From: an uncultured Propionivibrio sp.
GTDB taxonomy: Bacteria; Pseudomonadota; Gammaproteobacteria; Burkholderiales; Rhodocyclaceae
Assembly (NCBI RefSeq): GCF_963666255.1
Contig: NZ_OY762657.1
Location: forward strand, 186,001-250,000
Direction: 5' to 3'
Length of the DNA: 64,000 bases
Positions 8,854-18,082 of this stretch are shown here, piece by piece (position 1 is the first letter of the stretch; the number at the start of each line of letters is the position of its first letter). Position numbers and translations under genes: made by a program. The notes beneath the pieces were generated by a model, which saw only the letters and a program-made list of their open reading frames with translations, ran no database searches and was not told the DNA's origin.

Positions 8854-9650
8854 CTGCCAGCCCTGTCCCGACTTCCGACCTCCACGCCTATATCGACGGC
8901 GAGCTTCCGGCGGCGCGTCACGCCGAGCTGGCGGCATGGCTGAACGAACACCCCGAGGAACAGGCACGCGCCGACGCCTACCGGAAGCAGAAAGATGCGC
9001 TGCGGCAACTGTTCGACCCCGTGCTCGACGAGCCGCTGCCGGACCGCCTGACGGCGCTGGCCAGCGAGCCAACGCCGCCGGCGCGGCCCATGCACCGGCC
9101 GCGCCCGAGCCTGTTCCTGCAACGCCTTGCCGCCGGACTGGCCATCGCCTTCGTGAGCGGCGCGAGTGGCTGGCTGGCGCATGATCTGGTCCGTCCGCCG
9201 GTGACACTGGCGCAACGTTCGCCGCTGCCGCGTCAGGCCGCGATCGCCCACGCCGTGTTCAGTCCCGACGTGCGGCGGCCGGTCGAGATCAGCGCCGAGC
9301 ACGAAGATCAACTGATTACCTGGCTGTCCAAGCGGCTTGGCGCGCCGATCCGTCCGCCACGCCTGGGCCGGCTGGGTTACGAACTGATCGGCGGACGCCT
9401 GTTACCGGGCGACAACGGACCGGTGGCGCAATTCATGTATCAGGATGCGGGCGGCGAACGACTGACGCTGTATGTCGGCACGGAAAACACGAACAACCGT
9501 AACACCGCCTTCCGCTTCGCGCAGGAAGGCCCGGTCAATGTGTTTTACTGGATCGACGGCAAGTTCGGCTATGCGATTTCCGCCGGCATGCCGAAGGATG
9601 CGCTGGCGCGGGTGGCGACGGCGGTTTATGACGAATTCCAGCACGACTAG
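8850..9650 (+). CDS. Transmembrane anti-sigma factor
   Basis: The 266-residue protein starts with the anti-sigma helix bundle (SDLHAYIDGELPAARHAELAAWL) and has one membrane helix near residues 93-112. A periplasmic domain of about 150 residues follows. It presumably holds the upstream ECF factor at the inner membrane. The Cys/His zinc motif (H-x3-C-x2-C) of ZAS-type anti-sigma factors is absent, so control is more likely by proteolysis or protein contact than by zinc-thiol redox. Overlap with the sigma gene supports a cognate pair. It converges on the Gfo/Idh gene. Confidence 0.87.
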   Translation: MTASPVPTSDLHAYIDGELPAARHAELAAWLNEHPEEQARADAYRKQKDALRQLFDPVLDEPLPDRLTALASEPTPPARPMHRPRPSLFLQRLAAGLAIAFVSGASGWLAHDLVRPPVTLAQRSPLPRQAAIAHAVFSPDVRRPVEISAEHEDQLITWLSKRLGAPIRPPRLGRLGYELIGGRLLPGDNGPVAQFMYQDAGGERLTLYVGTENTNNRNTAFRFAQEGPVNVFYWIDGKFGYAISAGMPKDALARVATAVYDEFQHD

Positions 9651-9690
9651 CCCCTCGTCGGGAAGCGCCCGGCCACACCGGCATGGCGCC

Positions 9691-10755
9691 TTACGCAATC
9701 GTACTGACGGTACTTCCCGTGGCAGCCGCTTCCAGCACCGCATCGACGACACGCAGATTCTGCAGGCCGTCGCGCGCACTGACCAGCGGCTCGCACTCCC
9801 CGCGGATGACCGCGGCAAAGTGTTCGATCTGCTCCGCCAGCGGATCCTTGCGCTGAACGTCCAGCGCACCGCACTCGAATGGCTTGTACCATGAGCGGTC
9901 TTCCGCCCTGGAATAGTATTTGAGGCGCATCGTCGGGATGGAGATGGAACCGAAGGCGCCGACGACCGTGTAGCAGTCTTCGTCGGGATAGGTCGGATAA
10001 TCCTTGTTTTCCTGCGAGGTCTGCTCCCAGCTCCTGGCACATCCGGCCGTATCGGACAGCAGAAACGACCCCAGCGCGCCATTCTCGAATTTCAGATTGA
10101 TGGCAACGGTATCTTCAACCTTGAAGCCGCGCGTCGCATTCGAGCTGAATGCCTGGACGGCGACGATTTCCCCGACCAGTGCGCGCAGATTGCCGATCTC
10201 GTGAATGAGATTGAGCAGGATCGGTCCGCCGCCTGGCTCGCGGCGCCATGCGTTGGGACCGTCGTAATAGCCCTCGCTGTCGGGCTTGTAGAAGACCGCG
10301 CTGCCCATGACACCGACAATCCGGCCGAGGAGTCCCGACTGGATGACCTTGGTCGCGTGCTGCAGGATCGGGCTGTGGAGCCGGTGATGGCCCACCAGGA
10401 TCTTGACCCCGGCCGCCTCGGCGGCCTCGCAAAGCCGAATTCCGGCCGACAGCGTATGCGCAATGGGTTTTTCCACCAGCGTCGGGATGCCGGCCCTGAC
10501 GCATTCCATCGCCTGATCGGCATGGAGCTGGTTCGGTGTCGCCAGGATGATGCCGTCGGGCCGGTCAGCCGCCAGCATCGCGGCGATCGACGCATGGATG
10601 CTGACGCCCGAACCCCGCACGATGTCCGCAAACCTGGCCGGCGGAGAAGGATCGACGATCGACGCCAGCCGACAGGTCTTGCTCCTGTTGATTTCCTCGA
10701 TATGACGATGGCCAATGAGCCCGGCCCCGGCGACGGCGATTCTGACTGTGTTCAC
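9691..10755 (-). CDS. Gfo/Idh/MocA-family oxidoreductase
   Basis: The 354-residue protein has an N-terminal Rossmann fold (RIAVAGAGLIGHRHIEEI), the family motif LVEKPIAHT near residue 95 with its catalytic-type Lys, and a GGGPILLNLIHEIGNLR segment where His usually contacts substrate. The family oxidises or reduces sugars, inositols or related polyols with NAD(P). It is the last gene of the TRAP/isomerase transcription unit, separated from the binding-protein gene by a stem-loop. It probably handles the imported compound or an intermediate. The precise substrate is unknown. Confidence 0.88.
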   Translation of the reverse strand: MNTVRIAVAGAGLIGHRHIEEINRSKTCRLASIVDPSPPARFADIVRGSGVSIHASIAAMLAADRPDGIILATPNQLHADQAMECVRAGIPTLVEKPIAHTLSAGIRLCEAAEAAGVKILVGHHRLHSPILQHATKVIQSGLLGRIVGVMGSAVFYKPDSEGYYDGPNAWRREPGGGPILLNLIHEIGNLRALVGEIVAVQAFSSNATRGFKVEDTVAINLKFENGALGSFLLSDTAGCARSWEQTSQENKDYPTYPDEDCYTVVGAFGSISIPTMRLKYYSRAEDRSWYKPFECGALDVQRKDPLAEQIEHFAAVIRGECEPLVSARDGLQNLRVVDAVLEAAATGSTVSTIA

Positions 10756-10843
10756 TGCACCAAGCCTCGAAGATGGAAATCACGCGCGATAACGCGGCCC
10801 GGGCCTCCGTTGCGCGGATCTATTGACGGCGACCCAGAAGGAA

Positions 10844-10867
10844 CCATGGCACCCGGCGGTGCCATGG
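10844..10867 (-). repeat. Perfect 10-bp inverted repeat between dctP-like and Gfo/Idh genes
   Basis: CCATGGCACC and GGTGCCATGG flank a 4-nt loop. Only a poor T-rich tail (TTCCTTC) follows on the minus strand. It could act as an attenuator or mRNA-stabilising hairpin that sets apart expression of the binding protein from the last gene. Confidence 0.6.
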
Positions 10868-10900
10868 ACAAACAGGCGGTCCTTTGCGCAAACGTCCCGA

Positions 10901-11911
10901 CTACTTCTTTCGTCCCTTCTCCAGCTCGGACTGCAGTTGCTGAACCAGTTCCGGCCCGACGTTGGCGGCGAACTTGTCAATGACCGGCTTGATCTTGGCG
11001 CGGATCTTGGCGGTTTCTTCCGGCGGCAGCACGCTGACCTGCATGCTCTTCTTGAGGTTGGTCAGCGACTGGTCCGCCAGCGTGCGGGCGTTTTCGCGCT
11101 GCCACTTGGTCGCTTCCTGCATCGCGGCCATCAGGACGTCCTGCTCGTCCTTGGTCAGGGCGTCCCATTTCTTCTTGCTCGCCAGCACCGACTGCGGATT
11201 GTAGATGTGGTTGCTGACCGTCAGGAATTTCTGCACTTCGTTGAATTTGCTGGTTTCGATCACCGAGAACGGATTCTCGTGTCCGTCGATGATCTTCTGT
11301 TCCATGGCGGTATACACTTCCGTGATCGGCATCGGGATCGCGTTGGCGCCAAGGGCGTTGAAGGTTTCGATGTAGATCGGCGACTGGATCACGCGGATCT
11401 TCAGTCCCGCGATGTCGTCGGCCTTGGCGATCGGACGCTTGCTGTTGGTCAGGTTGCGGAAACCAAGCTCCCAGTAGGCGAGGTTAACCAGATTTTTCGC
11501 CGGCAGCAGGTCTGCCAGTTTCTTGCCGAATGCGCCGTCAAGAATCGGATCGGCTTCCTTGCCGTTCTCGAACATGAACGGGAAGTCGAAGATTGCGAAT
11601 TCCTTCACCTGCGATTGCAGGATGCCGGAATTCATCGAGGTGAAATCGATCGTTCCGCCCTGGACCGCCGACAGCACCTGCACGTCGCCGCCGAGCAAGC
11701 CGTTCGGGAAAACCTTGATCGTCATCTTGCCGCCGCTCTTTTGCTTCACCAGCTCGGCCCACTTTTCCGCGCCCATGACAGACGGGTGGCCCGGCGCGCC
11801 GGCAATCGAAATCCTGAAGGTGTGCTCGTTGACCTGTGCCTGCACGGTCGAGAAGAGACCGAGGGCGCAGAGAGCGATTGCCGTCTTGCCAAGCAAATTG
11901 CCAATTCTCAT
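10901..11911 (-). CDS. TRAP transporter solute-binding protein (DctP family)
   Basis: The 336-residue periplasmic protein has a signal peptide (ALCALGLFSTVQAQ) and the DctP fold. The conserved segment GLKIRVIQSP carries the Arg that binds a substrate carboxylate in this family, and MEQKIIDGHENP is another family block. It should deliver a carboxylated compound, such as a sugar acid or hydroxy acid, to the membrane subunits encoded just upstream. A ribosome binding site (AGGAGGAAGTG) precedes the ATG. It lies 72 bp after the DctM gene and 145 bp before the Gfo/Idh gene. Confidence 0.92.
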   Translation of the reverse strand: MRIGNLLGKTAIALCALGLFSTVQAQVNEHTFRISIAGAPGHPSVMGAEKWAELVKQKSGGKMTIKVFPNGLLGGDVQVLSAVQGGTIDFTSMNSGILQSQVKEFAIFDFPFMFENGKEADPILDGAFGKKLADLLPAKNLVNLAYWELGFRNLTNSKRPIAKADDIAGLKIRVIQSPIYIETFNALGANAIPMPITEVYTAMEQKIIDGHENPFSVIETSKFNEVQKFLTVSNHIYNPQSVLASKKKWDALTKDEQDVLMAAMQEATKWQRENARTLADQSLTNLKKSMQVSVLPPEETAKIRAKIKPVIDKFAANVGPELVQQLQSELEKGRKK

Positions 11912-11983
11912 TTCACTTCCTCCTAATCAAGTTAGCCTCTAATCGGAGAGACTTTCCGTACAGAAATCGTCGCGGCGCCGGCC

Positions 11984-13264
11984 TCATCCCATCAGCATTC
12001 GCATCGGGACCAGCACCAGCTCGGGGAACACGATCAGCAGCGTCATCACCACCAGTTGCGCGACCATGAACGGCAAGACACCGACAATGACGTTGTCCAT
12101 GGTGACCCGGGTCACGCCGCAGACGACGTTGAGCGTCGTGCCGACTGGCGGTGTCACAAGACCGATCGCGTTGTTGATGATGAAGACGACGCCGAAATAG
12201 ATCGGGTCGATGCCGGCGGCAACGATGACCGGCACCAGCACCGGCGTGAGGATCAGGATGGTCGGCGTCATGTCGAGCGCCGTGCCGATGATGACGACCA
12301 GGATGTTCACCGCGATCATCAGCAGGATCTTGCTGCCCATGAACGGACGCAGGATTTCGACGACCTGCTGCGGAATCTCGGCGATGGCAATCAGCCACGC
12401 CGAGACCAGCGCGGCGGCGACCAGGAACATGACGATTGCGGCCGTCTGTCCGGCTTGCGCGAGCACCCCGTAAAGCTGCGACCACTTCAATTCCTTGTAG
12501 ATGAACATGGCCACGAACAGCGCATAGGCGGAGCACACGACGCCGGCTTCGGTCGGCGTGAAGATGCCGAATTTCAGGCCGAACACGAGGATGCCCGGCA
12601 TCACCAGCGCCCAGAGACCTTCCCGGATGGCCTTGGCGATTTCCTTGCCCGAGGCTTTCGGCGGCACCTCGAAATCGGCATTGCGGGCAATCCACCACCA
12701 GGCGATGGTGATTCCGATGGCGATCATCAATCCCGGCACGATCGCCGCCATGAACAGCTTGGTAATCGACAGCCCGCCCGTGACCCCGAACAGGATCAGG
12801 TTCGGCGAGGGCGGCACCATCGGTCCGATGATGCTGCCGGACGCGATGAGCCCGGCCGATTTCTCCGGGTTGTAGCCGGACTTGACCATCATCGGAAACA
12901 GCAACGCGGACATCGCCGCCGCATCGGCGGCGGCCGAGCCGGACAGCGACGCCAGGATGCACGACGCCAGGATGACGACATAGCCAAGCCCGCCCCGGAT
13001 GTGACCGACCAGCGTCATCGCCACGTGGATGATTCGCCGCGATAGTCCGCCGGCATTCATCGTCGTTCCGGCGAGCATGAAGAACGGGATGGCCATCAGC
13101 GGAAAGCTGTCGGCGCCGTTGATCAGGTTCTGCGCGATGATCTGGGTATCGAACATGCTCAGGTGCGCCATGAGCGCGACGCCGCACGCGATCAGGGCGA
13201 ATGCGATCGGCATCCCGAGGGCCATCGCCCCGAGCAGCGAGAAAGTGAAGATGGCTATGGTCAT
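11984..13264 (-). CDS. TRAP transporter large permease (DctM family)
   Basis: The 426-residue integral membrane protein is the DctM subunit, the Na+- or H+-coupled transport channel. Blocks such as NGADSFPLMAIPFFMLAG, GSIIGPMVPPSPNLILFG and NNAIGLVTPPVGTTLNVV are diagnostic. Around twelve hydrophobic segments are visible. Its ATG overlaps the stop of the small permease gene by four bases (ATGA), so the pair is translationally coupled. Confidence 0.94.
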   Translation of the reverse strand: MTIAIFTFSLLGAMALGMPIAFALIACGVALMAHLSMFDTQIIAQNLINGADSFPLMAIPFFMLAGTTMNAGGLSRRIIHVAMTLVGHIRGGLGYVVILASCILASLSGSAAADAAAMSALLFPMMVKSGYNPEKSAGLIASGSIIGPMVPPSPNLILFGVTGGLSITKLFMAAIVPGLMIAIGITIAWWWIARNADFEVPPKASGKEIAKAIREGLWALVMPGILVFGLKFGIFTPTEAGVVCSAYALFVAMFIYKELKWSQLYGVLAQAGQTAAIVMFLVAAALVSAWLIAIAEIPQQVVEILRPFMGSKILLMIAVNILVVIIGTALDMTPTILILTPVLVPVIVAAGIDPIYFGVVFIINNAIGLVTPPVGTTLNVVCGVTRVTMDNVIVGVLPFMVAQLVVMTLLIVFPELVLVPMRMLMG

Positions 13265-13863
13265 GGCGTCTCCCGCTTCAGGTCATGATTGGCGGCGAGC
13301 GCGTTCTTTTCGCGCTCCATTTCGCGTTGCAGCTCTTCCAGCTTGCCGTCCTCGAGATCCTCCTGCGATTCCTTGACACCGATGAGCTGGTGTTCCTGCA
13401 GTTGGCCGGTCAGCATCAGGTACAGGTCGTAGATCAGGATCAGCGCCGCCGGTACGCTGAAGAACAGGCCGACGCCGTAGTAGAAGCCGGAGGAGAGCCC
13501 GGACGCCGGCGCCTCGACGCCAAGGTTGATGACGGTCTGTTTCCAGCTGCCATCGGCGAAGAGATAGACGCAGTAAATCATGATGAGATGGCTCAGCACG
13601 AAGCAGAGCTTCTTGCCCGCCACCGGCAGACGCGAGACAACGGTGTCCATGCCAAGATGCGAGTGTTCGCGCATCGCGATGACCGCCCCGGTGAAGGTGA
13701 GCCAGACGAAGCCCCAGCGCGCGAGTTCTTCCGACACGGTGATTCCCGAGTTGAACCCGTAACGCAGGATCACGTTGCCAAGCACCAGAACGACCATCGA
13801 TCCGATGAAAAACACGACCAGAAACTTCAGTCCCCTGAAGTACAAATCGATGAGATATGCCAT
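13261..13863 (-). CDS. TRAP transporter small permease (DctQ family)
   Basis: The 200-residue protein has four membrane helices in the DctQ pattern (LVLGNVILRYGFNSGITVSEELARWGFVWL, abridged family block around residues 30-60, and LGMDTVVSRLP). A charged C-terminal tail of about 40 residues (EDLEDGKLEELQ) is longer than usual. The ATG at 13863 follows AGGAGG and begins directly with the first helix; an upstream in-frame ATG at 13950 was rejected. It is encoded between the AroE-like enzyme and DctM. Confidence 0.9.
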   Translation of the reverse strand: MAYLIDLYFRGLKFLVVFFIGSMVVLVLGNVILRYGFNSGITVSEELARWGFVWLTFTGAVIAMREHSHLGMDTVVSRLPVAGKKLCFVLSHLIMIYCVYLFADGSWKQTVINLGVEAPASGLSSGFYYGVGLFFSVPAALILIYDLYLMLTGQLQEHQLIGVKESQEDLEDGKLEELQREMEREKNALAANHDLKRETP

Positions 13864-13946
13864 ACCCCCTCCTGCTGAACAAAGTGCCGGCGACGCTGCT
13901 GTCCGGCTTCCCGTTTTTCGAGCCACGCCGTCGCCGTTCACGTCGA

Positions 13947-14783
13947 TCAATACGAAATGCGCGCCACCGACTTCAGTTCGTCGGGCGTTGCCGTGCCAAA
14001 GCCGAAGAATTCGAGATAGGCAGGAATCATCTCGAACAGCATCTCGGTCCCGAGCACGTAGCGACAGCCCTTGGCGCGGGCGATTTCCAGCAGTGGCGTG
14101 ATCTCCTTCTTCATGACCACCTCGCCGACAAAGGTCGCCGGCGAGAGATTGCTCAGGTCGAAGGGCAGCGGGTCATCGTCCTTCATGCCAAGCGGCGACC
14201 CGTTGACGATGAGGTCGTAGCCGGCAACGTCGGTGCTGAACACGACCTGCGTATCGATCTGCGGATAGTGTTCCCGCAAACGGGCTGCCAGATTGACGGC
14301 GGCATCGCTACGGGTCTTGTACACCGAGATCGCGCGAATACCCGCGGCAGCCAGCGACGCGGCGATGGCCGAGCCGACGCCGCCGGCCCCGACCAGCAAC
14401 ACCTTCGCGCCTTCGCACCGGAAGCCGTTGCGCTGGATGCCGCGGACGAACCCGGCACCGTCGAACATGTCGCCGAGCAGGGTCCCGTCGGGACGTTTGA
14501 GAATGGCGTTGCAAGCGCCGGCGATCCTGGCCGTTGTCGAGATTTCATCGACCAGGCCGACCGTGCTCACCTTGTGCGGCATGGTGATCAAGGCGCCATG
14601 CACGTTGCTCATCCTGAAGATCGATGCCAACGACGCCGGATAGTCTTTCGCCTCGACGCCCATCGGTACGACCATGGCATCAATGCCGTGTTTGTCGAAC
14701 CACGGGTTGTAGATCAACGGTGCCTTGAACGCATGGGTCGGGAAACCGATGTGGGCGATCAGGGTGGTTTTTCCGCTCAGCAT
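13947..14783 (-). CDS. AroE-like dehydrogenase with altered substrate pocket
   Basis: The 278-residue protein has the shikimate dehydrogenase fold: catalytic Lys in ITMPHKVSTVG, the Asp-containing FDGAGFVRGI block and a Rossmann motif LLVGAGGVGSAIA. In E. coli AroE the substrate carboxylate is held by two serines in HSKSP. The aligned stretch here reads AFKAP, so both serines are gone. It is therefore unlikely to be the biosynthetic AroE and probably oxidises or reduces a different compound taken up by the adjoining TRAP system. GGAGAG precedes the ATG, 11 bp after the isomerase gene. Confidence 0.85.
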   Translation of the reverse strand: MLSGKTTLIAHIGFPTHAFKAPLIYNPWFDKHGIDAMVVPMGVEAKDYPASLASIFRMSNVHGALITMPHKVSTVGLVDEISTTARIAGACNAILKRPDGTLLGDMFDGAGFVRGIQRNGFRCEGAKVLLVGAGGVGSAIAASLAAAGIRAISVYKTRSDAAVNLAARLREHYPQIDTQVVFSTDVAGYDLIVNGSPLGMKDDDPLPFDLSNLSPATFVGEVVMKKEITPLLEIARAKGCRYVLGTEMLFEMIPAYLEFFGFGTATPDELKSVARISY

Positions 14784-14794
14784 TACGACTCTCC

Positions 14795-15643
14795 TCAGGC
14801 GGCGCCATGACGCTTGGATTGCGGCGACGAGGGAAGATGCTCCCTGACGTATTTCTTCGCCGATTCGAGACAGCGGAACGCATGTTCGGCAAAGCCGAAT
14901 TCCTGGGCGCGGGCAAGATGCGGCAATTCGATCGAAATGATCGATGACGGGATGCGCCTGAGAATATCCGCGATGTCGATGCCGCCTTCGCCGACATAGA
15001 GGCGCTCACCGCGCATGATGCGGATGAATTCGTCGCGATCGGTGGGAATCTCTGCCTGGGCGTCGCACAGATGGGCGAAGTGGAACCATTCGCGCGGCAA
15101 ACGATCGAGATCCTCCGGATTGTCATGGGAGCGATGGAAGTGGTGCATGTCGATCATCAATCCCGCATTCGACCGATTCACATCGCGCAACATCTTGGCC
15201 GCGCCGGCGAGATTGTTGATGCCGGCAATCGGAACGAACTCCAGGTCAACCGTAAAGCCGAAGGGCTTCGCCAGATCGCAGACCTCCGCGAATTTCTCCG
15301 TGGCGTAATCGAGATTCGTCGTCCACACGCTCGACAGCACCGCCTTGGCACCAAGTTCGGCCGCGACTTCCATGGCCGGCAGGTACTTCGTCGGATGCAT
15401 GTCGTCATAGATGCGGGCCAGTTCGATGTCATGGACCCTGATGCCGGTCGATGCCATCGCACGCTTCGTCTGGCGCAACATCTCGGGGTTATCCGCCAGT
15501 GCGTAATTGGGTTCCCCCGGCAATCCCATATAGATGAGGCGGGGACTGAAGAAGTCGTAGCCGGCACGGGCGGCAACATAGGCCAGCTCCGGCGGCGGAC
15601 AGCCAAGCGCCGTCAGGTGCGCCAGTGAATACTGATAAGCCAT
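14795..15643 (-). CDS. Sugar phosphate isomerase/epimerase-like TIM barrel (AP_endonuc_2 family)
   Basis: The 282-residue protein shows the xylose-isomerase-like TIM barrel seen in epimerases, inosose dehydratases and 3-dehydroshikimate dehydratases. Likely metal ligands are Glu in TVDLEFVP, Asp/His in GLMIDMHHFHRS, His/Asp in FAHLCDAQ and a late Glu in ISIELPH. It is the first gene of the second transcription unit of the catabolic cluster, with AGGAGG before its ATG and a LysR-type element about 210 bp upstream. Whether it isomerises, epimerises or dehydrates its substrate cannot be decided here. Confidence 0.83.
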   Translation of the reverse strand: MAYQYSLAHLTALGCPPPELAYVAARAGYDFFSPRLIYMGLPGEPNYALADNPEMLRQTKRAMASTGIRVHDIELARIYDDMHPTKYLPAMEVAAELGAKAVLSSVWTTNLDYATEKFAEVCDLAKPFGFTVDLEFVPIAGINNLAGAAKMLRDVNRSNAGLMIDMHHFHRSHDNPEDLDRLPREWFHFAHLCDAQAEIPTDRDEFIRIMRGERLYVGEGGIDIADILRRIPSSIISIELPHLARAQEFGFAEHAFRCLESAKKYVREHLPSSPQSKRHGAA

Positions 15644-16262
15644 ATTTCCTCCTGGAGAATACGTCGTTGGATACCGGTCATCGGAACACGGCGGCCCACG
15701 GTGGCGGATCGGATCGCATCGCCGATCGACGATGCGGATTCACGATCGATCACGTTCGCCAATGGCATTTGATGTCATCGCGAGGACAGCTGACAGTTAC
15801 CGGACCTGACCCTTGAAATTGGTGTATGGGGATACTAGAAGAGCCAAAAATAAAAATGAAATACTCATTTTCTATCCGCTTATAGACGCATTCTATGAGT
15901 CGCAATCATCAATTTTTATGCGCAAAAACATGGCCTTGCATCGCCTGTCAAGGCAACCGCAGAGGGCATGCGTTTGTGTAAATGCACCGGCTGGCGGCAT
16001 CGCCCTGATGCGCACGACGGAGCCGCCGAAACTATGCCATCGTCCTTATATCCGGCATCGCGACGTATCAGCGCGCAGGCGACTTGCCGCTACCGGAATG
16101 GCCCATCGTCGGGCACCTTTCGGCGAAACCACGGCGCTTATGCCAGCGCCTCCTGTGCCTGGCGCGCGCTTCGCGACAGATCCTCGACGACGTTGCAAGG
16201 AAGCATCCGCCCCCGGACGATTCCGACAACAAAGGAGTCTCCGGGGGTGGCGCGATGCGGCA
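15644..16262. other. Long leader/promoter region of isomerase-TRAP unit
   Basis: These 619 bases separate the TPP enzyme from the isomerase gene. They hold the first copy of the 43-bp element (15854-15896), and at 15909-15923 a further 15-base identity to the second copy's neighbourhood (20662-20676). The remaining sequence has no supportable gene; frames crossing it are extensions of antisense frames. The length is unusual for a within-operon gap and argues for an independent promoter here. Confidence 0.7.
15854..15896 (-). promoter_or_regulatory. 43-bp LysR-type operator element, copy 1
   Basis: The stretch contains AAATGAAATACTCA, then a dyad TAT-CCGCTT-ATA abutting ATAGA-CGCAT-TCTAT (15882-15896), a T-N11-A motif of LysR-type activators. 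It matches copy 2 at 20651-20693 in 36 of 43 positions with no gap. It lies about 210 bp upstream of the isomerase start. Regulator identity is inferred from the two neighbouring LysR genes. Confidence 0.72.
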
Positions 16263-18026
16263 TCAGTCGGTGCTGACGTGGTGCACCGTCTTGCCCGGCG
16301 AGAAGACCGTCATGATGTCCCAGTGGCCTTCGGTCGGCGTCGGGATATTCACCATGCGTACGTCGAGCACGACCGGCTTGTTCGCCTTGATCGCCTTCTC
16401 CAGTTCGGGCTTGAAGTCTTCGGCGCGCTCGATGCTGATGCCATCGATCCCGTAATTCCGCGCGATGCCGGCGTAATCGGGCGCGTATTCCTCGCCATTG
16501 CGGGTGAACAGGGTCCCGAAGGTGGTGTCGTAGTGCGCCTTGATGAGGCCGGCGATCGTACCGAAGGCGTTGTTGTTCATGATGACGACGACAACCGGAA
16601 CGTTCTCCGCAGCGATCGAGGCCAGCACCGCCGGATTCTGGCCGAAGCCGCCGTCACCGACGACGGCAATGACGGTCTTGTCCGGCGCGCCGATCTTGAC
16701 GCCCATCGCGCCCGGCACACCAAAGCCCATCGTTGCCAATCCGCCCGGGGTGATGAAGGTGTCGGCGGTATAGAACGAGAACTGCTGCCCGATACCGTTC
16801 TTGTTCCAGCCCACGTCAGTCACGATCAGCGCGTCGGCGGGCGCGGCCGCACGCAAATCGGCGAGGATACGCTGCGGGCTCATCGGGAACTGGTTGGTTT
16901 CCTCGACCGCCCGATTGGCCTCGCGGAACGCCTGCTTGGCCTGCGCGATCTCCTGCTCCGCTGCCGGGTTCCTGCGCGGCGTCGGATACAGGCGCCGGGC
17001 GACCTTGTTCAGCACCGTCAGCGCCTTCTTCAGGTCGGCAACGACGCCGATCTCGACCGGATAATTGCGACCGATTTCGGCCGGGTCGATGTCGATGTGG
17101 ATCAGCTTGGTCGGCGGGCCGGCAAAGGTAAAATCGGGGTACCAGGAACTGGAGTCGCATTCCTTGAAGCTCGTCCCCATCGCCAGGATGTAGTCGGCAC
17201 CGCGACATTTGTCGTTGATGAACTTGGTTCCCCAGAAACCGGTCATGCCCATCATCAGCGGATTGGTATCCGGCAGGGTCGCCTTGCCCATCAGCGTGCA
17301 GCTGACGGGAATGCCCATGTGATTGACGAAGGCTTCGAATTCCCTGGTTGCGCAGGCCCCCTTGACGCCGCCGCCGACGTGGATGACCGGATTCTTCGCC
17401 GCCGCGATCTCCCTGATGACGCGTTCGGCCAGTTCCTCGTCGATCGACGGCTTCTCAAGCTTGCGCGTATTGCATTTCACCCGGCTGAACAGGGATTCCT
17501 CGACATGGGCCGAGAACATGTCCATCGGCACGTCGATCAGTACCGGTCCGGGTCGCCCCGACTCGGCCATGGTGAAGGCCTTTTCGAGGATTTCCGGGAA
17601 CAGTTCGGCGCGATCGACACGCCATACGCGCTTGACGAACGGCCGGAAAATCTCGCTCTGCGCGCCGTCCGCGTGCAGATTGACCTCCTGGTGCGGATGC
17701 TTGCCAAAGTAATATGACTGGACATCGCCGGCGATGACCACCATCGGAATCGAGTCGAGCGCAGCCGTGGCGACGCCGGTCACGTTATTGGTGATGCCCG
17801 GGCCGAGCGTGCTCAGCACGACCGACGCCTTCTTCGTCACCCGTGCATAGCCGTCGGCGGCATGGGACGCGATCTGTTCGTGGCGGACATTGACGAACTT
17901 GATCCTGTCGCTCTTGGCCAGCTCCGCCAGAAAGGCGATGTTCGTGTGGCCGCACATCCCGAAAATGTACTCAATGCCACGATCCTCAAGATACTTGACG
18001 ATCTGTTCCGACATGTTCTTCTTCAT
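16263..18026 (-). CDS. Thiamine-pyrophosphate enzyme, acetolactate-synthase-like
   Basis: The 587-residue protein has the three-domain layout of the acetolactate synthase/benzoylformate decarboxylase family. It has an N-terminal domain with the activating Glu in VRHEQIASHAADGYAR, a middle nucleotide-type domain, and a C-terminal TPP site that begins GDGGFGQNPAV and ends VIMNNNAFG (GDG-to-NN motif). It should make or break C-C bonds next to a carbonyl, such as 2-oxoacid decarboxylation or carboligation. The ATG at 18026 follows CAGGAGAGATTGC. It is the last gene of the racemase-transketolase unit. The product is unlikely to be housekeeping IlvB given its context. Confidence 0.87.
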   Translation of the reverse strand: MKKNMSEQIVKYLEDRGIEYIFGMCGHTNIAFLAELAKSDRIKFVNVRHEQIASHAADGYARVTKKASVVLSTLGPGITNNVTGVATAALDSIPMVVIAGDVQSYYFGKHPHQEVNLHADGAQSEIFRPFVKRVWRVDRAELFPEILEKAFTMAESGRPGPVLIDVPMDMFSAHVEESLFSRVKCNTRKLEKPSIDEELAERVIREIAAAKNPVIHVGGGVKGACATREFEAFVNHMGIPVSCTLMGKATLPDTNPLMMGMTGFWGTKFINDKCRGADYILAMGTSFKECDSSSWYPDFTFAGPPTKLIHIDIDPAEIGRNYPVEIGVVADLKKALTVLNKVARRLYPTPRRNPAAEQEIAQAKQAFREANRAVEETNQFPMSPQRILADLRAAAPADALIVTDVGWNKNGIGQQFSFYTADTFITPGGLATMGFGVPGAMGVKIGAPDKTVIAVVGDGGFGQNPAVLASIAAENVPVVVVIMNNNAFGTIAGLIKAHYDTTFGTLFTRNGEEYAPDYAGIARNYGIDGISIERAEDFKPELEKAIKANKPVVLDVRMVNIPTPTEGHWDIMTVFSPGKTVHHVSTD

Positions 18027-18082
18027 TGCAATCTCTCCTGAATGCCAAAAATATTCCTGCTGTTCAATCTGCTGAGGCGAAC

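Noticed and set aside
12056-13045. 329-codon plus-strand frame opposite the TRAP large permease
   Set aside because: Product dominated by Asp, Arg and His; mirror of DctM codons.
15813-17717. Very long open frame (634 codons) on the plus strand
   Set aside because: It is antisense to the TPP enzyme gene, Arg/Asp/His-rich and without family content; a by-product of high GC codon usage.
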